From Clostridia bacterium (GTDB lineage Bacteria > Bacillota > Clostridia > Peptostreptococcales > Acidaminobacteraceae): a stretch of 42,176 bases of DNA. The notes under the pieces were generated by a model, which worked only from the letters and a program-made list of their open reading frames with translations, made no database searches and was not told the DNA's origin. Location: NCBI GenBank assembly GCA_016937975.1, contig JAFGVN010000039.1, positions 1 to 42,176 of the forward strand, written 5' to 3'. Both the position numbers and the translations under genes were made by a program. Positions 33,481-41,409 of the stretch are shown here, in pieces; position 1 is the stretch's first letter; every line of letters begins with the position of its first letter.

Positions 33481-34314
33481 ATGAAATATTGGATGCTCCT
33501 ACTTATAATAATGGTCGCTTTGGTTGGATGCGAAACAGATGTACCAACCTTTGAACCACAAGAAGAAGTTCCCGTTCGCATTGATAAAGCAAGATTAGAC
33601 ACCGTTGAGGAAATTTATAAGACCGTTGGTGAAGTTGTACCAGATTCTTTTGAAGAGATCTATCTGCCACAAGGTTCAAAAATAGTTGATTTCTTTGTTG
33701 AAGAAGGTTCAGAGATTCAGTCTGGAGAAGTCTTGTTTACTTATAATTTTGGTGGAATTACTGAAAATTATTTAGCAGAAGATAACGGTTTTGTGTCAAC
33801 TATATATAGCAGTAAAGACGAAGTTGTTTTGAATAAACCGGTTTTACAACTTGTTGAAAACAAGAAATTTTCCGTAAAGCTTATGTTATCTGATGAAAGT
33901 ATTGAGAAACTTTTTATTGGAAATCAGGTTGTAGTTGGTCTTGAAAATGAAAAAGTGTATAGGGGTCAACTGGTGTCTATTTCAGATGAACCAAACCTGA
34001 TTACAAATATGTTCGAAGCTAAAATTTCAATACCAGACAACGCTGAGGTAACCCTTGGAGAGTATGTGAATCTATCCTTTACTACAAATGCTTATGATGC
34101 TGTATTAGTACCTTCTAGAGCCATTGTTAGAAAAAATGGTGAACGCTTTATTTACATTTATAAAGAGGGTCAATTGGAAAAGCAATTAGTCGAAACTGGA
34201 TTATCATTAGGCGAGTGGATTGAACTTATTGGCGTAAGTTCATCTGATTTTGAATTTGTCATTAGTGGTCAAAATTATGTCACTGAATATGATCGAGTTA
34301 AGTTAATTGAATAG
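33481..34314 (+). CDS. RND efflux adaptor (membrane fusion) lipoprotein
   Basis: A 277-residue lipoprotein (anchor Cys17 in LVGC). After a short linker it has lipoyl-like halves (VDFFVEEGSEIQSGEVLFTY and AEDNGFVSTIYSSKDEVV), then beta-barrel and membrane-proximal segments, as in HlyD/AcrA-type adaptors. It lacks the long coiled coil used to reach an outer membrane channel, which fits a single-membrane cell. The start codon follows the permease stop without a gap, so the two are surely co-expressed. Confidence 0.85.
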   Translation: MKYWMLLLIIMVALVGCETDVPTFEPQEEVPVRIDKARLDTVEEIYKTVGEVVPDSFEEIYLPQGSKIVDFFVEEGSEIQSGEVLFTYNFGGITENYLAEDNGFVSTIYSSKDEVVLNKPVLQLVENKKFSVKLMLSDESIEKLFIGNQVVVGLENEKVYRGQLVSISDEPNLITNMFEAKISIPDNAEVTLGEYVNLSFTTNAYDAVLVPSRAIVRKNGERFIYIYKEGQLEKQLVETGLSLGEWIELIGVSSSDFEFVISGQNYVTEYDRVKLIE

Positions 34315-34322
34315 AGGTCAAA

Positions 34323-35222
34323 ATGTTAAGATATCTAGGCTATGCATGTGTAAATGAACATTTGAAACCTGAAAAGTTTAAAACCTGTCGGCTAAAATCT
34401 ATTGAAACCAAAGGTATAGAACATTTAAAAGAAGTTGTTCTTCACAACTTAAATTTCTTGGAAAAAATAATTCGCTGGAACTATCAACACCAAATTTTAT
34501 TTTATCGCGTGAGCAGTGATTTAATACCCTTATCAACACATCCCTATGTTCTTGAAAAGCAATTTTTTTGGAAAGAAGATCCAGACATACAGAAGATATT
34601 GTTAAGAATAAAAACAGCAGTAAAACAATATCATATGAGAATTTCCATGCATCCAGATCAATATACCGTTCTAAATTCTTTTAAGGAAGATGTTGTCAGG
34701 CGTAGTGTTGAGTATTTGGAGTTTCACGCTGATTTACTAGAGCGTCTTGGAGGAACTGACATCATTTTACATGTTGGAGGTGTTTATGGCGATAAAGAAG
34801 GAGCAAAAGAAAGGTTTATTCATGAATATAAATTGTTAAATTCCACCATAAAAGGGTATTTAAGAATAGAGAATGATGATAAGTCATATAACATTCATGA
34901 TGTGATCGAGATTTCCAAGGAGACAGGTGTATCAGTGGTATTCGATTACCATCATCATAGATGTCATCAGGATAGAGAATTAACAGCGGAAGACATTAAG
35001 TATATCATGACTTCATGGGCAGATATACCTAAAGTCCATTTAAGTACAGGAAGAACCCATGAAAAAGATCGTTCACATCATGATTATGTGACGAAAGCGG
35101 ATTTAGATGGACTGAATACTCTTTTGGAAGGCTATGCATATGATGTGATGATTGAAGCCAAGAAAAAAGAAATGGCAGTTTTGGAGTTGAGAGATGATGA
35201 AACCAAAGATTTTAATAAGTAA
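34323..35222 (+). CDS. uvsE: UV DNA damage endonuclease UvsE
   Basis: A 299-residue TIM-barrel endonuclease of the UVDE family (PF03851). Family landmarks in order: LGYACVN, RVSSDLIPLSTHP, RISMHPDQYTVLNS, LHVGGVYGDK, IENDD, FDYHHHRCH, HLSTGR with RSHHDYV, and IEAKKKE. These supply the His/Glu/Asp metal ligands. The enzyme nicks DNA 5' of cyclobutane dimers and 6-4 photoproducts, starting light-independent repair. It lies 8 bases after the RND adaptor gene and overlaps the next gene by 29 bases, so UV repair is part of the B12-regulator operon. Confidence 0.95.
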   Translation: MLRYLGYACVNEHLKPEKFKTCRLKSIETKGIEHLKEVVLHNLNFLEKIIRWNYQHQILFYRVSSDLIPLSTHPYVLEKQFFWKEDPDIQKILLRIKTAVKQYHMRISMHPDQYTVLNSFKEDVVRRSVEYLEFHADLLERLGGTDIILHVGGVYGDKEGAKERFIHEYKLLNSTIKGYLRIENDDKSYNIHDVIEISKETGVSVVFDYHHHRCHQDRELTAEDIKYIMTSWADIPKVHLSTGRTHEKDRSHHDYVTKADLDGLNTLLEGYAYDVMIEAKKKEMAVLELRDDETKDFNK

Positions 35223-36141
35223 GTGTATAGAACATTGTCAATGTAGGTATGATGGGACGATGATAAAAAGTGATTTTGTTCAAATGCTGAAGCCCTTTGT
35301 AGAGTTTATTACAGTTTGTCCAGAAGTAGAAATGGGATTAAGCATTCCAAGACAAAGTTTAAGACTAATTTATCATGAAGGCAATATACAGTTAATCGAA
35401 TCTATTGACGGTCAAGATCATACTGAAAAAATGAATGCATTTATTAGGGACTTTCCATTGGAACAGTTGAATATACATGGCAGTATTTTAAAAAATAGAT
35501 CCCCTTCATGTGGTATATCAAGCGTAAAGACCTACAGTAGTCATGGCAAAGTTCCAGCGTTGGCATTTAAATCAGTTGGAATGTTTGCAAGAGCACTTCA
35601 AAATCATTACGAAGATTTGCCTATTGAAGATGAAGGTCGTTTATCCAATTATGTTATTCGGGATCATTTTTTAACAAGCATCTTCACCTTAGCAAGATTT
35701 AATCCTTTGAATCATCATGAACTCGTTGAATTTCACAGCCAAAATAAATACTTACTCATGGCTTATCATCAAAAAAATCAAAAAATTATGGGTAGAATTG
35801 TTGCAAATCATGAGAATTTAAGTTTCGAAGCTGTTAAAAAAACTTATTACATTTATTTAAAAGGCGTATTTTTGGAACCCGTACACCCTGGGAAAAATGA
35901 GAATGTTATCTTGCATATGTTCGGTTATTTTTCTCAACAGTTGTCCATAGAGGAAAGAAATTTCTATTTGGAACAAATTAAATTGTATCGTCAACATAAA
36001 TTACCTTTCCCTGCATTAATGGCTATGATGTACAGTTGGATTATTAGATTTGATGTAGAATATTTAAAACAGCAAACCATTTTTGAGCCATACCCAAAAG
36101 AAATTTTAAACTTAAGAGATTCAGGAAAGGAGAGAATCTAG
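35194..36141 (+). CDS. TudS (DUF523)-DUF1722 fusion, YbgA-type
   Basis: A 315-residue two-domain protein. The N-terminal DUF523/TudS part (about 1-155) has cysteines in SKCIEHCQCRYDG, TVCPEVEMGL and NRSPSCGI, matching the three [4Fe-4S] ligands of thiouracil desulfidase. The C-terminal DUF1722 part begins about 185 (HDHFLTSIFTLARF-like start, here RDHFLTSIFTLARF) and carries HSQNKYLLMAYHQ. E. coli YbgA has DUF1722 and sits next to photolyase phr; here the partner is uvsE. A role in handling damaged or thiolated bases is plausible. Starts at ATG 35194 with GGAG upstream. Confidence 0.88.
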   Translation: MMKPKILISKCIEHCQCRYDGTMIKSDFVQMLKPFVEFITVCPEVEMGLSIPRQSLRLIYHEGNIQLIESIDGQDHTEKMNAFIRDFPLEQLNIHGSILKNRSPSCGISSVKTYSSHGKVPALAFKSVGMFARALQNHYEDLPIEDEGRLSNYVIRDHFLTSIFTLARFNPLNHHELVEFHSQNKYLLMAYHQKNQKIMGRIVANHENLSFEAVKKTYYIYLKGVFLEPVHPGKNENVILHMFGYFSQQLSIEERNFYLEQIKLYRQHKLPFPALMAMMYSWIIRFDVEYLKQQTIFEPYPKEILNLRDSGKERI

Positions 36142-37895
36142 TGCATAAAGAAACGAACATTGAAACCTTCTATCATTCTTTTATGAATGGTGCTCGTGAA
36201 GTCATTCGAAATAGAAAGCATTTAAATCAAATTAATGTTTTTCCTGTTCCTGATGGTGATACAGGTAGTAATCTTACTTCACTCATGCAAAGTATTCTGA
36301 ACTATTCTGAGCTGAAAACGAATTTCACACATACATTGGATTCAATAGCTGATTCAGCTATTATTGGTGCGAGAGGAAACTCTGGGTTAATTTTTGCTCA
36401 ATTTATTCAAGGCCTGTGTCAGGTTTTATCTGAAGAAAATGATGTGACAACTTTGACCTTAGAGAAAGCATCAAAAAGAGGCGTTGAATTGGCATATTCA
36501 TCATTGGAAAATCCCGTTGAAGGTACAATGCTAACCAGTATGAAAGCATTTCATAAGAGTTTAGAAAATCAGATTGGCGCAAATATTGAAGTAGCACTTG
36601 AAAACAGTGTGGAAGACGTTGAAAATAGTGTGCTTCAATCTACAGAACTTTTGAATGTTCTGAAAAAAAGTAATGTAGTAGATTCAGGAGCAAAAGGCTT
36701 CTTCTTATTCTTGAAGGGGTTTGTTGAAGGTGTTTTAGGAAAAATGAGTAAAGATGTTGAAGAGAATGAAACTTTAATATATGAACACCAAGAAAATCAT
36801 GCCCATGACGGTTATCGGTATTGTACTGAAGCCTTAATGTCCATTAAAGCATCATGTGATTTTAAGGATATTCTAAAAGATAAAGGTGATTCAATTGTTG
36901 TTGTTCAAGGGAAGAATAAAATAAGAATCCATGTGCATACAAATTCGCCTCAAGAAGTTTTCGAAATTTTATCTGATTATGGAACTTTTCATGAGCAAAA
37001 GGTGGATGATATGGAAAAACAACAGGTCCTTGTTCATGAACGGAAGTACAAAATAGCTTTAGTAACAGATTCCATTGCAGATTTACCAATAGAGTTTATT
37101 GAAAATGAGCAAATTCAAGTGATCCCTTTAAACATTTTAATTGACGAAGAACCTTATATTGATAAATTAACCATAACCAATGAAAAATTATTGAAATTGG
37201 CTAGAGAAAGAAATGTATATCCTAAATCATCGCAACCAACCATTAAACAAGTTAGATTTATACTGGATTATCTTTTAAATTATTATGAACAGATCATTAT
37301 CATTCCTGTTTCATCTGTCTTAAGTGGGACTTACAATGTTTTTAAAAGCCAGATGTCATCATTTAACCAAGGGGAAAATAGAGTTCATCTTATTGATTCT
37401 ATGCAAAATTCAGTGGCTCAAGGGTTATTGGTATATAAAGCAGCTGAAATGATTAAAAAGGGAGAGACGATACAAAGTATTGTTAATCATATAGAAACCT
37501 TAAAGAAAGGTACCAAGATACTGGTTGGTATTCATTCTTTAGACAATATGATTGCCTCTGGTCGCTTAAGTGTCAGGGCAGGAGCAGTTCTCAAAAGGAT
37601 TAAGATGAAACCCATAATAACCTTAAAAGAAGGTGATGGTGCCATTGAAAAAGTGGCTTTTGGATTTAACAGTGCTTTAAATAAAATAGTTAAGCATTTA
37701 GTTGAAGTCAATGAAAAAAATGAATTGAATTATGCAATCACATATGTTGATAACTACGAAAATGGGGTACTGTTAAAAGAGATGCTTGAAGCAGCACTGG
37801 ATAAACCTTGTGAGTTTATGGTGAAAAGTTCCAGTATCATTGCTGCAGGTGCTGGTTCAGGAGCTGTTGCCGTTGCTTACACTTTAAAGGAGTAA
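36141..37895 (+). CDS. Fatty-acid kinase fusion: FakA-like DAK2 domain plus FakB-like DegV domain
   Basis: A 584-residue protein. Residues 1-200 are a DAK2/FakA kinase domain with NVFPVPDGDTGSN (32-44) and GARGNSG (76-82). About 220-295 matches the FakA middle domain (GYRYCTEALM, IRIHVHTNSPQEVF). From about 300 a DegV/FakB lipid-binding domain follows (IALVTDSIADLP, SSQPT, SVLSGTY, GTKILVGIHSLDNMIASGR). Usually FakA and FakB are separate; together they phosphorylate exogenous fatty acids for phospholipid synthesis. GTG start with AAAGGAG, sharing one base with the previous stop (TAGTG). Its place before DUF1295 and DUF2177 suggests lipid remodelling. Confidence 0.88.
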   Translation: MHKETNIETFYHSFMNGAREVIRNRKHLNQINVFPVPDGDTGSNLTSLMQSILNYSELKTNFTHTLDSIADSAIIGARGNSGLIFAQFIQGLCQVLSEENDVTTLTLEKASKRGVELAYSSLENPVEGTMLTSMKAFHKSLENQIGANIEVALENSVEDVENSVLQSTELLNVLKKSNVVDSGAKGFFLFLKGFVEGVLGKMSKDVEENETLIYEHQENHAHDGYRYCTEALMSIKASCDFKDILKDKGDSIVVVQGKNKIRIHVHTNSPQEVFEILSDYGTFHEQKVDDMEKQQVLVHERKYKIALVTDSIADLPIEFIENEQIQVIPLNILIDEEPYIDKLTITNEKLLKLARERNVYPKSSQPTIKQVRFILDYLLNYYEQIIIIPVSSVLSGTYNVFKSQMSSFNQGENRVHLIDSMQNSVAQGLLVYKAAEMIKKGETIQSIVNHIETLKKGTKILVGIHSLDNMIASGRLSVRAGAVLKRIKMKPIITLKEGDGAIEKVAFGFNSALNKIVKHLVEVNEKNELNYAITYVDNYENGVLLKEMLEAALDKPCEFMVKSSSIIAAGAGSGAVAVAYTLKE

Positions 37896-37898
37896 ATT

Positions 37899-38669
37899 AT
37901 GGATTATATTTATACTTTAATGCCAATCTTTATCTACTATGTTTTACTGTTTATAATAGGTCAAATCAAAAAAGATAATTCGATTGTGGATATGGTTTGG
38001 GGAATAGGTTTTTTAATCCCTGCATGGATTACTTTTTTCTTAGGTCACCAGGCTTTTAAGAGCTTTTTAGTAACCCTTTTGGTATCCATTTGGGCTTTGA
38101 GATTAAGTATTCATATTATCAGCCGAAACCTAGGAAAAGGAGAAGATTTCAGATATGTGAATATGAGAAAGAAGTGGGGAAGTCATTTTGTATATTTAAA
38201 GGCATTCATACAAGTTTATATGCTGCAAATGTTGATGTTGGTCTTGATTTCAGCTTCATTTGTTCATACGAATCTTTATGGCACAGGTTCACTAGCATTA
38301 TTGGATATTTTAGGTTTGAGCATATGGCTGTTCGGATTTTTCTTTGAAACAACGGCAGATTATCAATTAGCTAAATTTAAAAAAGATCCTAATAATAAGG
38401 GAAAAATCCTTACGACAGGCCTTCATCAATATACAAGACATCCAAATTATTTTGGAGAAGCAACCATGTGGTGGGGTATCTATGTTATTGGTTTATCCGT
38501 TTCTAAGGGATATCTAATGATAATTAGTCCCTTAGTCATCACTATATTAGTCAGGTTTGTTTCAGGTGTTCCATTACTTGAAAAACATTATGAGAATAGA
38601 GCGGAGTACCAAGACTATGCGAAGCATACTCCGATATTTCTCCCGAAGTTTATTGGAGGTAAGAAATGA
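37899..38669 (+). CDS. DUF1295 family membrane protein (steroid 5-alpha-reductase-like fold)
   Basis: A 256-residue protein with about seven membrane segments. The family signatures are visible: DNSIVDMVWGIGF near 28, RNLGKGEDFRYVNMRKKWG, then FETTADYQLAKFKKDPNNKG and GLHQYTRHPNYFGEATMWWGI, the last being the NADPH-binding-like motif shared with ICMT and 5-alpha-reductases. The reaction is unproven; reduction of an unsaturated lipid is the usual guess. It lies 3 bases after the fatty-acid-kinase fusion and overlaps DUF2177 by 4 bases. AAGGAG site. Confidence 0.88.
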   Translation: MDYIYTLMPIFIYYVLLFIIGQIKKDNSIVDMVWGIGFLIPAWITFFLGHQAFKSFLVTLLVSIWALRLSIHIISRNLGKGEDFRYVNMRKKWGSHFVYLKAFIQVYMLQMLMLVLISASFVHTNLYGTGSLALLDILGLSIWLFGFFFETTADYQLAKFKKDPNNKGKILTTGLHQYTRHPNYFGEATMWWGIYVIGLSVSKGYLMIISPLVITILVRFVSGVPLLEKHYENRAEYQDYAKHTPIFLPKFIGGKK

Positions 38670-39058
38670 ATATTAAAACTTATAGTATAACCTTTGTTGT
38701 CTTTTTTATAATCGATATAATTTGGCTGGTATTTATTGCAAAGAACATTTATAAAGATGCAATTGGGCATCTTATGTCAGATCAGCCAAACTGGATTGCA
38801 GCGATACTGTTTTATTTGATTTTCATTTTTGGTCTAGTGTATTTTGTAATTCAACCTGCAGTAGATTTAGGTACCTGGAAGAATGCACTGTTTAATGGCA
38901 TGTTGTTTGGTCTTATAACTTATAGTACTTATGATTTAACGAATTTAGCGACTTTAAACAATTGGCCATTAAATATTACCATTATCGATTTAATTTGGGG
39001 AACATCTCTTGGCGGAATGGTATCTACAATAACTTATTTTATTTTAAGTAAAAAATAA
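38666..39058 (+). CDS. DUF2177 family membrane protein
   Basis: A 130-residue protein with four membrane segments. Typical DUF2177 sequence: FIIDIIWLVFIAKNIY at the start, LMSDQPNWIAAILFYLIFIFGLVYFVIQPA in the middle, GLITYSTYDLTNLATLNNWP and DLIWGTSLGG at the end. Function unknown; I recall the family near cyclopropane-fatty-acid and light-regulated genes in proteobacteria, which suits its place at the end of this operon. Ribosome site GGAGG; 4-base overlap with the DUF1295 gene. Confidence 0.88.
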   Translation: MNIKTYSITFVVFFIIDIIWLVFIAKNIYKDAIGHLMSDQPNWIAAILFYLIFIFGLVYFVIQPAVDLGTWKNALFNGMLFGLITYSTYDLTNLATLNNWPLNITIIDLIWGTSLGGMVSTITYFILSKK

Positions 39059-39087
39059 AACAGTGAGTTTTCAACTCACTGTTTTTT
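39057..39087. terminator. Bidirectional terminator, XRE-B12 operon / pruA
   Basis: A 13-bp perfect stem (39057-39069 with 39073-39085), T-run to the right and A-run to the left, between two convergent units. Confidence 0.92.
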
Positions 39088-39092
39088 ATGGT

Positions 39093-40718
39093 TTAACTCA
39101 TGAATGGATATTCATATTGATGTGGAGGGTTAAAGTTTTCTTTAATCGCTCTTGTATTGATCCATCTGAACAAGTTTAATTTGGAACCTGCTTTATCGTT
39201 AGTACCAGATGCTTTAGAACCTCCAAAAGGTTGTTGTCCTACAACAGCTCCTGTTGGCTTGTCGTTGATGTATAGATTACCAGCAGAGTGCTTTAATGCA
39301 TTTTCAAGCTTTTGAATGGTTAAACGATCTTGAGCAAAAATTGCACCCGTAAGAGCGTATTCAGTGCCATTGATACATGCTTCCAATGTAGCATCAAAAT
39401 CCTTTGGATCGTAAACATAAACCGTTAATACTGGTCCGAAAATCTCTTCAACCATTGTTTTAAATGATGTTGTTTTAGATAAGATCATTGTAGGTTCAAT
39501 GAAATAACCCTTAGACTGATCATAACCACCACCAAAAATTACCTCTGCATCCGGTGAAGATTTTGCATAATCGATGTAAGAAGTTATTTTTGTAAATGCC
39601 TTTTCATCAATGACTGCATTTACAAAGTTCTTGAAATCTTCTACACCGCCCATTTTAATAGTTTCCATCATTTCAAATGATTTAGTTTTAACATTCTCCC
39701 AAATTGTAGAAGGTACATAAACTCTAGAGGCTGCTGAACATTTTTGACCTTGATATTCATAAGCACCACGTACCATTGCTACTGCAAGGGCTTGTTGGTC
39801 GCAACTTTCATCTGCAAAAATAAAGTTTTTACCACCTGTCTCGCCAACAATTCTTGGATATGCTTTATATTTTTGAATATTATTTCCGATCTCTTTCCAA
39901 ATAGAAGAGAATACTGAGGTTGAACCTGTATAGTGGAAGCCTGCAAATTCAGGATGCGCTAAAACAATATCTGTAATTGTTTTTGCGTTACCAGGTACAA
40001 AGTTAATAACACCTTTTGGTAAGCCTGCTTCTTCAAGGATTTCCATAATCATGTAGTTTGAATAAACCGCAGTAGAAGCTGGTTTCCAAACAACGCCGTT
40101 ACCAACTAAAGCAGGAGCACCTGCCAAGTTGCCACCGATTGAAGTGAAGTTGAAAGGTGATACAGCATATACGAAACCATCCAAAGCCGTATATTCCATG
40201 CGGTTCCAAACGCCAGCAGGAGAGATGGCTTGTTCTTCATAGATTTGCTCTAAATAATAAGCGTTAAAACGATAGAAGTCTATTAGCTCACATACTGTAT
40301 CAATCTCAGCTTGATAGACATTTTTACTTTGAGCAAGCATTGTTGCAGCATTCATTTTATAACGCCATTTGCTAGCTAATAGATCTGCAGCTTTCAAGAA
40401 TACAGCTGCACGATGCTTGTATGGCATTGCTTCCCATTCAGCTTTTGCTTGTAAAGCGCTATCAATTGCCATTTGTACTTCTTTTTCAGATGCTTCGTAA
40501 TAATAACCAATCACTTGTTGATGATCATGAGGGACGATACAAGGTTTTTTGCTATCAGTTTTTATTTTTTCACCACCGATAATTAAAGGAATTTCCTTTA
40601 CCTCATTTCGTAACTCATTGAGTGCTTCTTCTAGCAGTCTGCGATCTTCAGAACCAGGTTCGTAATTTCTGATTGGTTCATTAATAGGTCTTGGACATCT
40701 GTAGATACCGTGTGACAT
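39093..40718 (-). CDS. pruA: L-glutamate gamma-semialdehyde (1-pyrroline-5-carboxylate) dehydrogenase
   Basis: A 541-residue aldehyde dehydrogenase of the monofunctional P5CDH type (about 540 residues, with the long N-terminus YRCPRPINEPIRNYEPGS). Conserved ALDH features: AVSPFNFTSIGGNLAGAPALVGN, FHYTGSTSVF, the general-base Glu in VGETGGKN and the catalytic Cys in YQGQKCSAASR. It oxidises glutamate semialdehyde to glutamate with NAD in proline, ornithine or arginine breakdown. No proline dehydrogenase gene is next to it. AAGGAG site; monocistronic by its position between a terminator and a divergent gene. Confidence 0.95.
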   Translation of the reverse strand: MSHGIYRCPRPINEPIRNYEPGSEDRRLLEEALNELRNEVKEIPLIIGGEKIKTDSKKPCIVPHDHQQVIGYYYEASEKEVQMAIDSALQAKAEWEAMPYKHRAAVFLKAADLLASKWRYKMNAATMLAQSKNVYQAEIDTVCELIDFYRFNAYYLEQIYEEQAISPAGVWNRMEYTALDGFVYAVSPFNFTSIGGNLAGAPALVGNGVVWKPASTAVYSNYMIMEILEEAGLPKGVINFVPGNAKTITDIVLAHPEFAGFHYTGSTSVFSSIWKEIGNNIQKYKAYPRIVGETGGKNFIFADESCDQQALAVAMVRGAYEYQGQKCSAASRVYVPSTIWENVKTKSFEMMETIKMGGVEDFKNFVNAVIDEKAFTKITSYIDYAKSSPDAEVIFGGGYDQSKGYFIEPTMILSKTTSFKTMVEEIFGPVLTVYVYDPKDFDATLEACINGTEYALTGAIFAQDRLTIQKLENALKHSAGNLYINDKPTGAVVGQQPFGGSKASGTNDKAGSKLNLFRWINTRAIKENFNPPHQYEYPFMS

Positions 40719-40989
40719 AGAATTCTCCTTTCAATAATCTCAACATAATAATAAAGGCACTAAAAGATATTTTTAGATGAAATCTTATATAGTTACCTCA
40801 CTTTTGTAGTAATATCATACAATATTTAATTGTAGTGTTAATATATCCTGTTGGATTAATAATATATTTAATTCGTAAATATGTCAATAATTTTAACAAT
40901 AGTGCATATTTTTGAAGTTTTACTATAAACTGATTATACGATTAAAGATATCATAAAGAGGTATAATAAAGGTAAGAGGTGAAAAAAAT

Positions 40990-41409
40990 ATGTTGATAAA
41001 GTGGTCCGATGATTTAAAAATTGGTGTCGAGCAAATCGATGGAGAACATCAAAGAATATTTGAGGAGTTTGATAAGCTCTATAGTTTAATGCGTGTAGGT
41101 GAGGGCATAGATTTTTATCCGATGGTCATGAACTTTCTAGAGGATTACTTAATCGATCATTTAAAACATGAGGAAAGTCTTCAGAGATCTGTTGAATATA
41201 CGGATTATGACAATCATAAGCAAATGCATGATTTTTTTAGAGAGAAGGTTAATGCTTTTAAATCTAAACAATATAGAAAAATACAAAATAAGGATTTGAT
41301 ACAATTAAATTTATTCATGCAACAATGGTTTGTTGAGCATATTATAAAAGAGGATATGAAACTAGGTGAATTCATAAAAAAGAAAGAGCATGAAAGCTCT
41401 ACTGAATAG
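40990..41409 (+). CDS. Bacteriohemerythrin
   Basis: A 139-residue oxygen-binding four-helix bundle. Diiron ligands by pattern: His20 (IDGEH), His57 and Glu61 (HLKHEE), His76 and His80 (HKQMH), His117 and Asp122 (EHIIKED). The N-terminus KWSDDLKIGVEQIDGEH is the family signature. It probably stores, delivers or scavenges O2 in an anaerobe. A TATAAT at 40962-40967 may be its -10 box. Its 3' end overlaps the convergent SRAP gene by 11 bases. Confidence 0.94.
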   Translation: MLIKWSDDLKIGVEQIDGEHQRIFEEFDKLYSLMRVGEGIDFYPMVMNFLEDYLIDHLKHEESLQRSVEYTDYDNHKQMHDFFREKVNAFKSKQYRKIQNKDLIQLNLFMQQWFVEHIIKEDMKLGEFIKKKEHESSTE

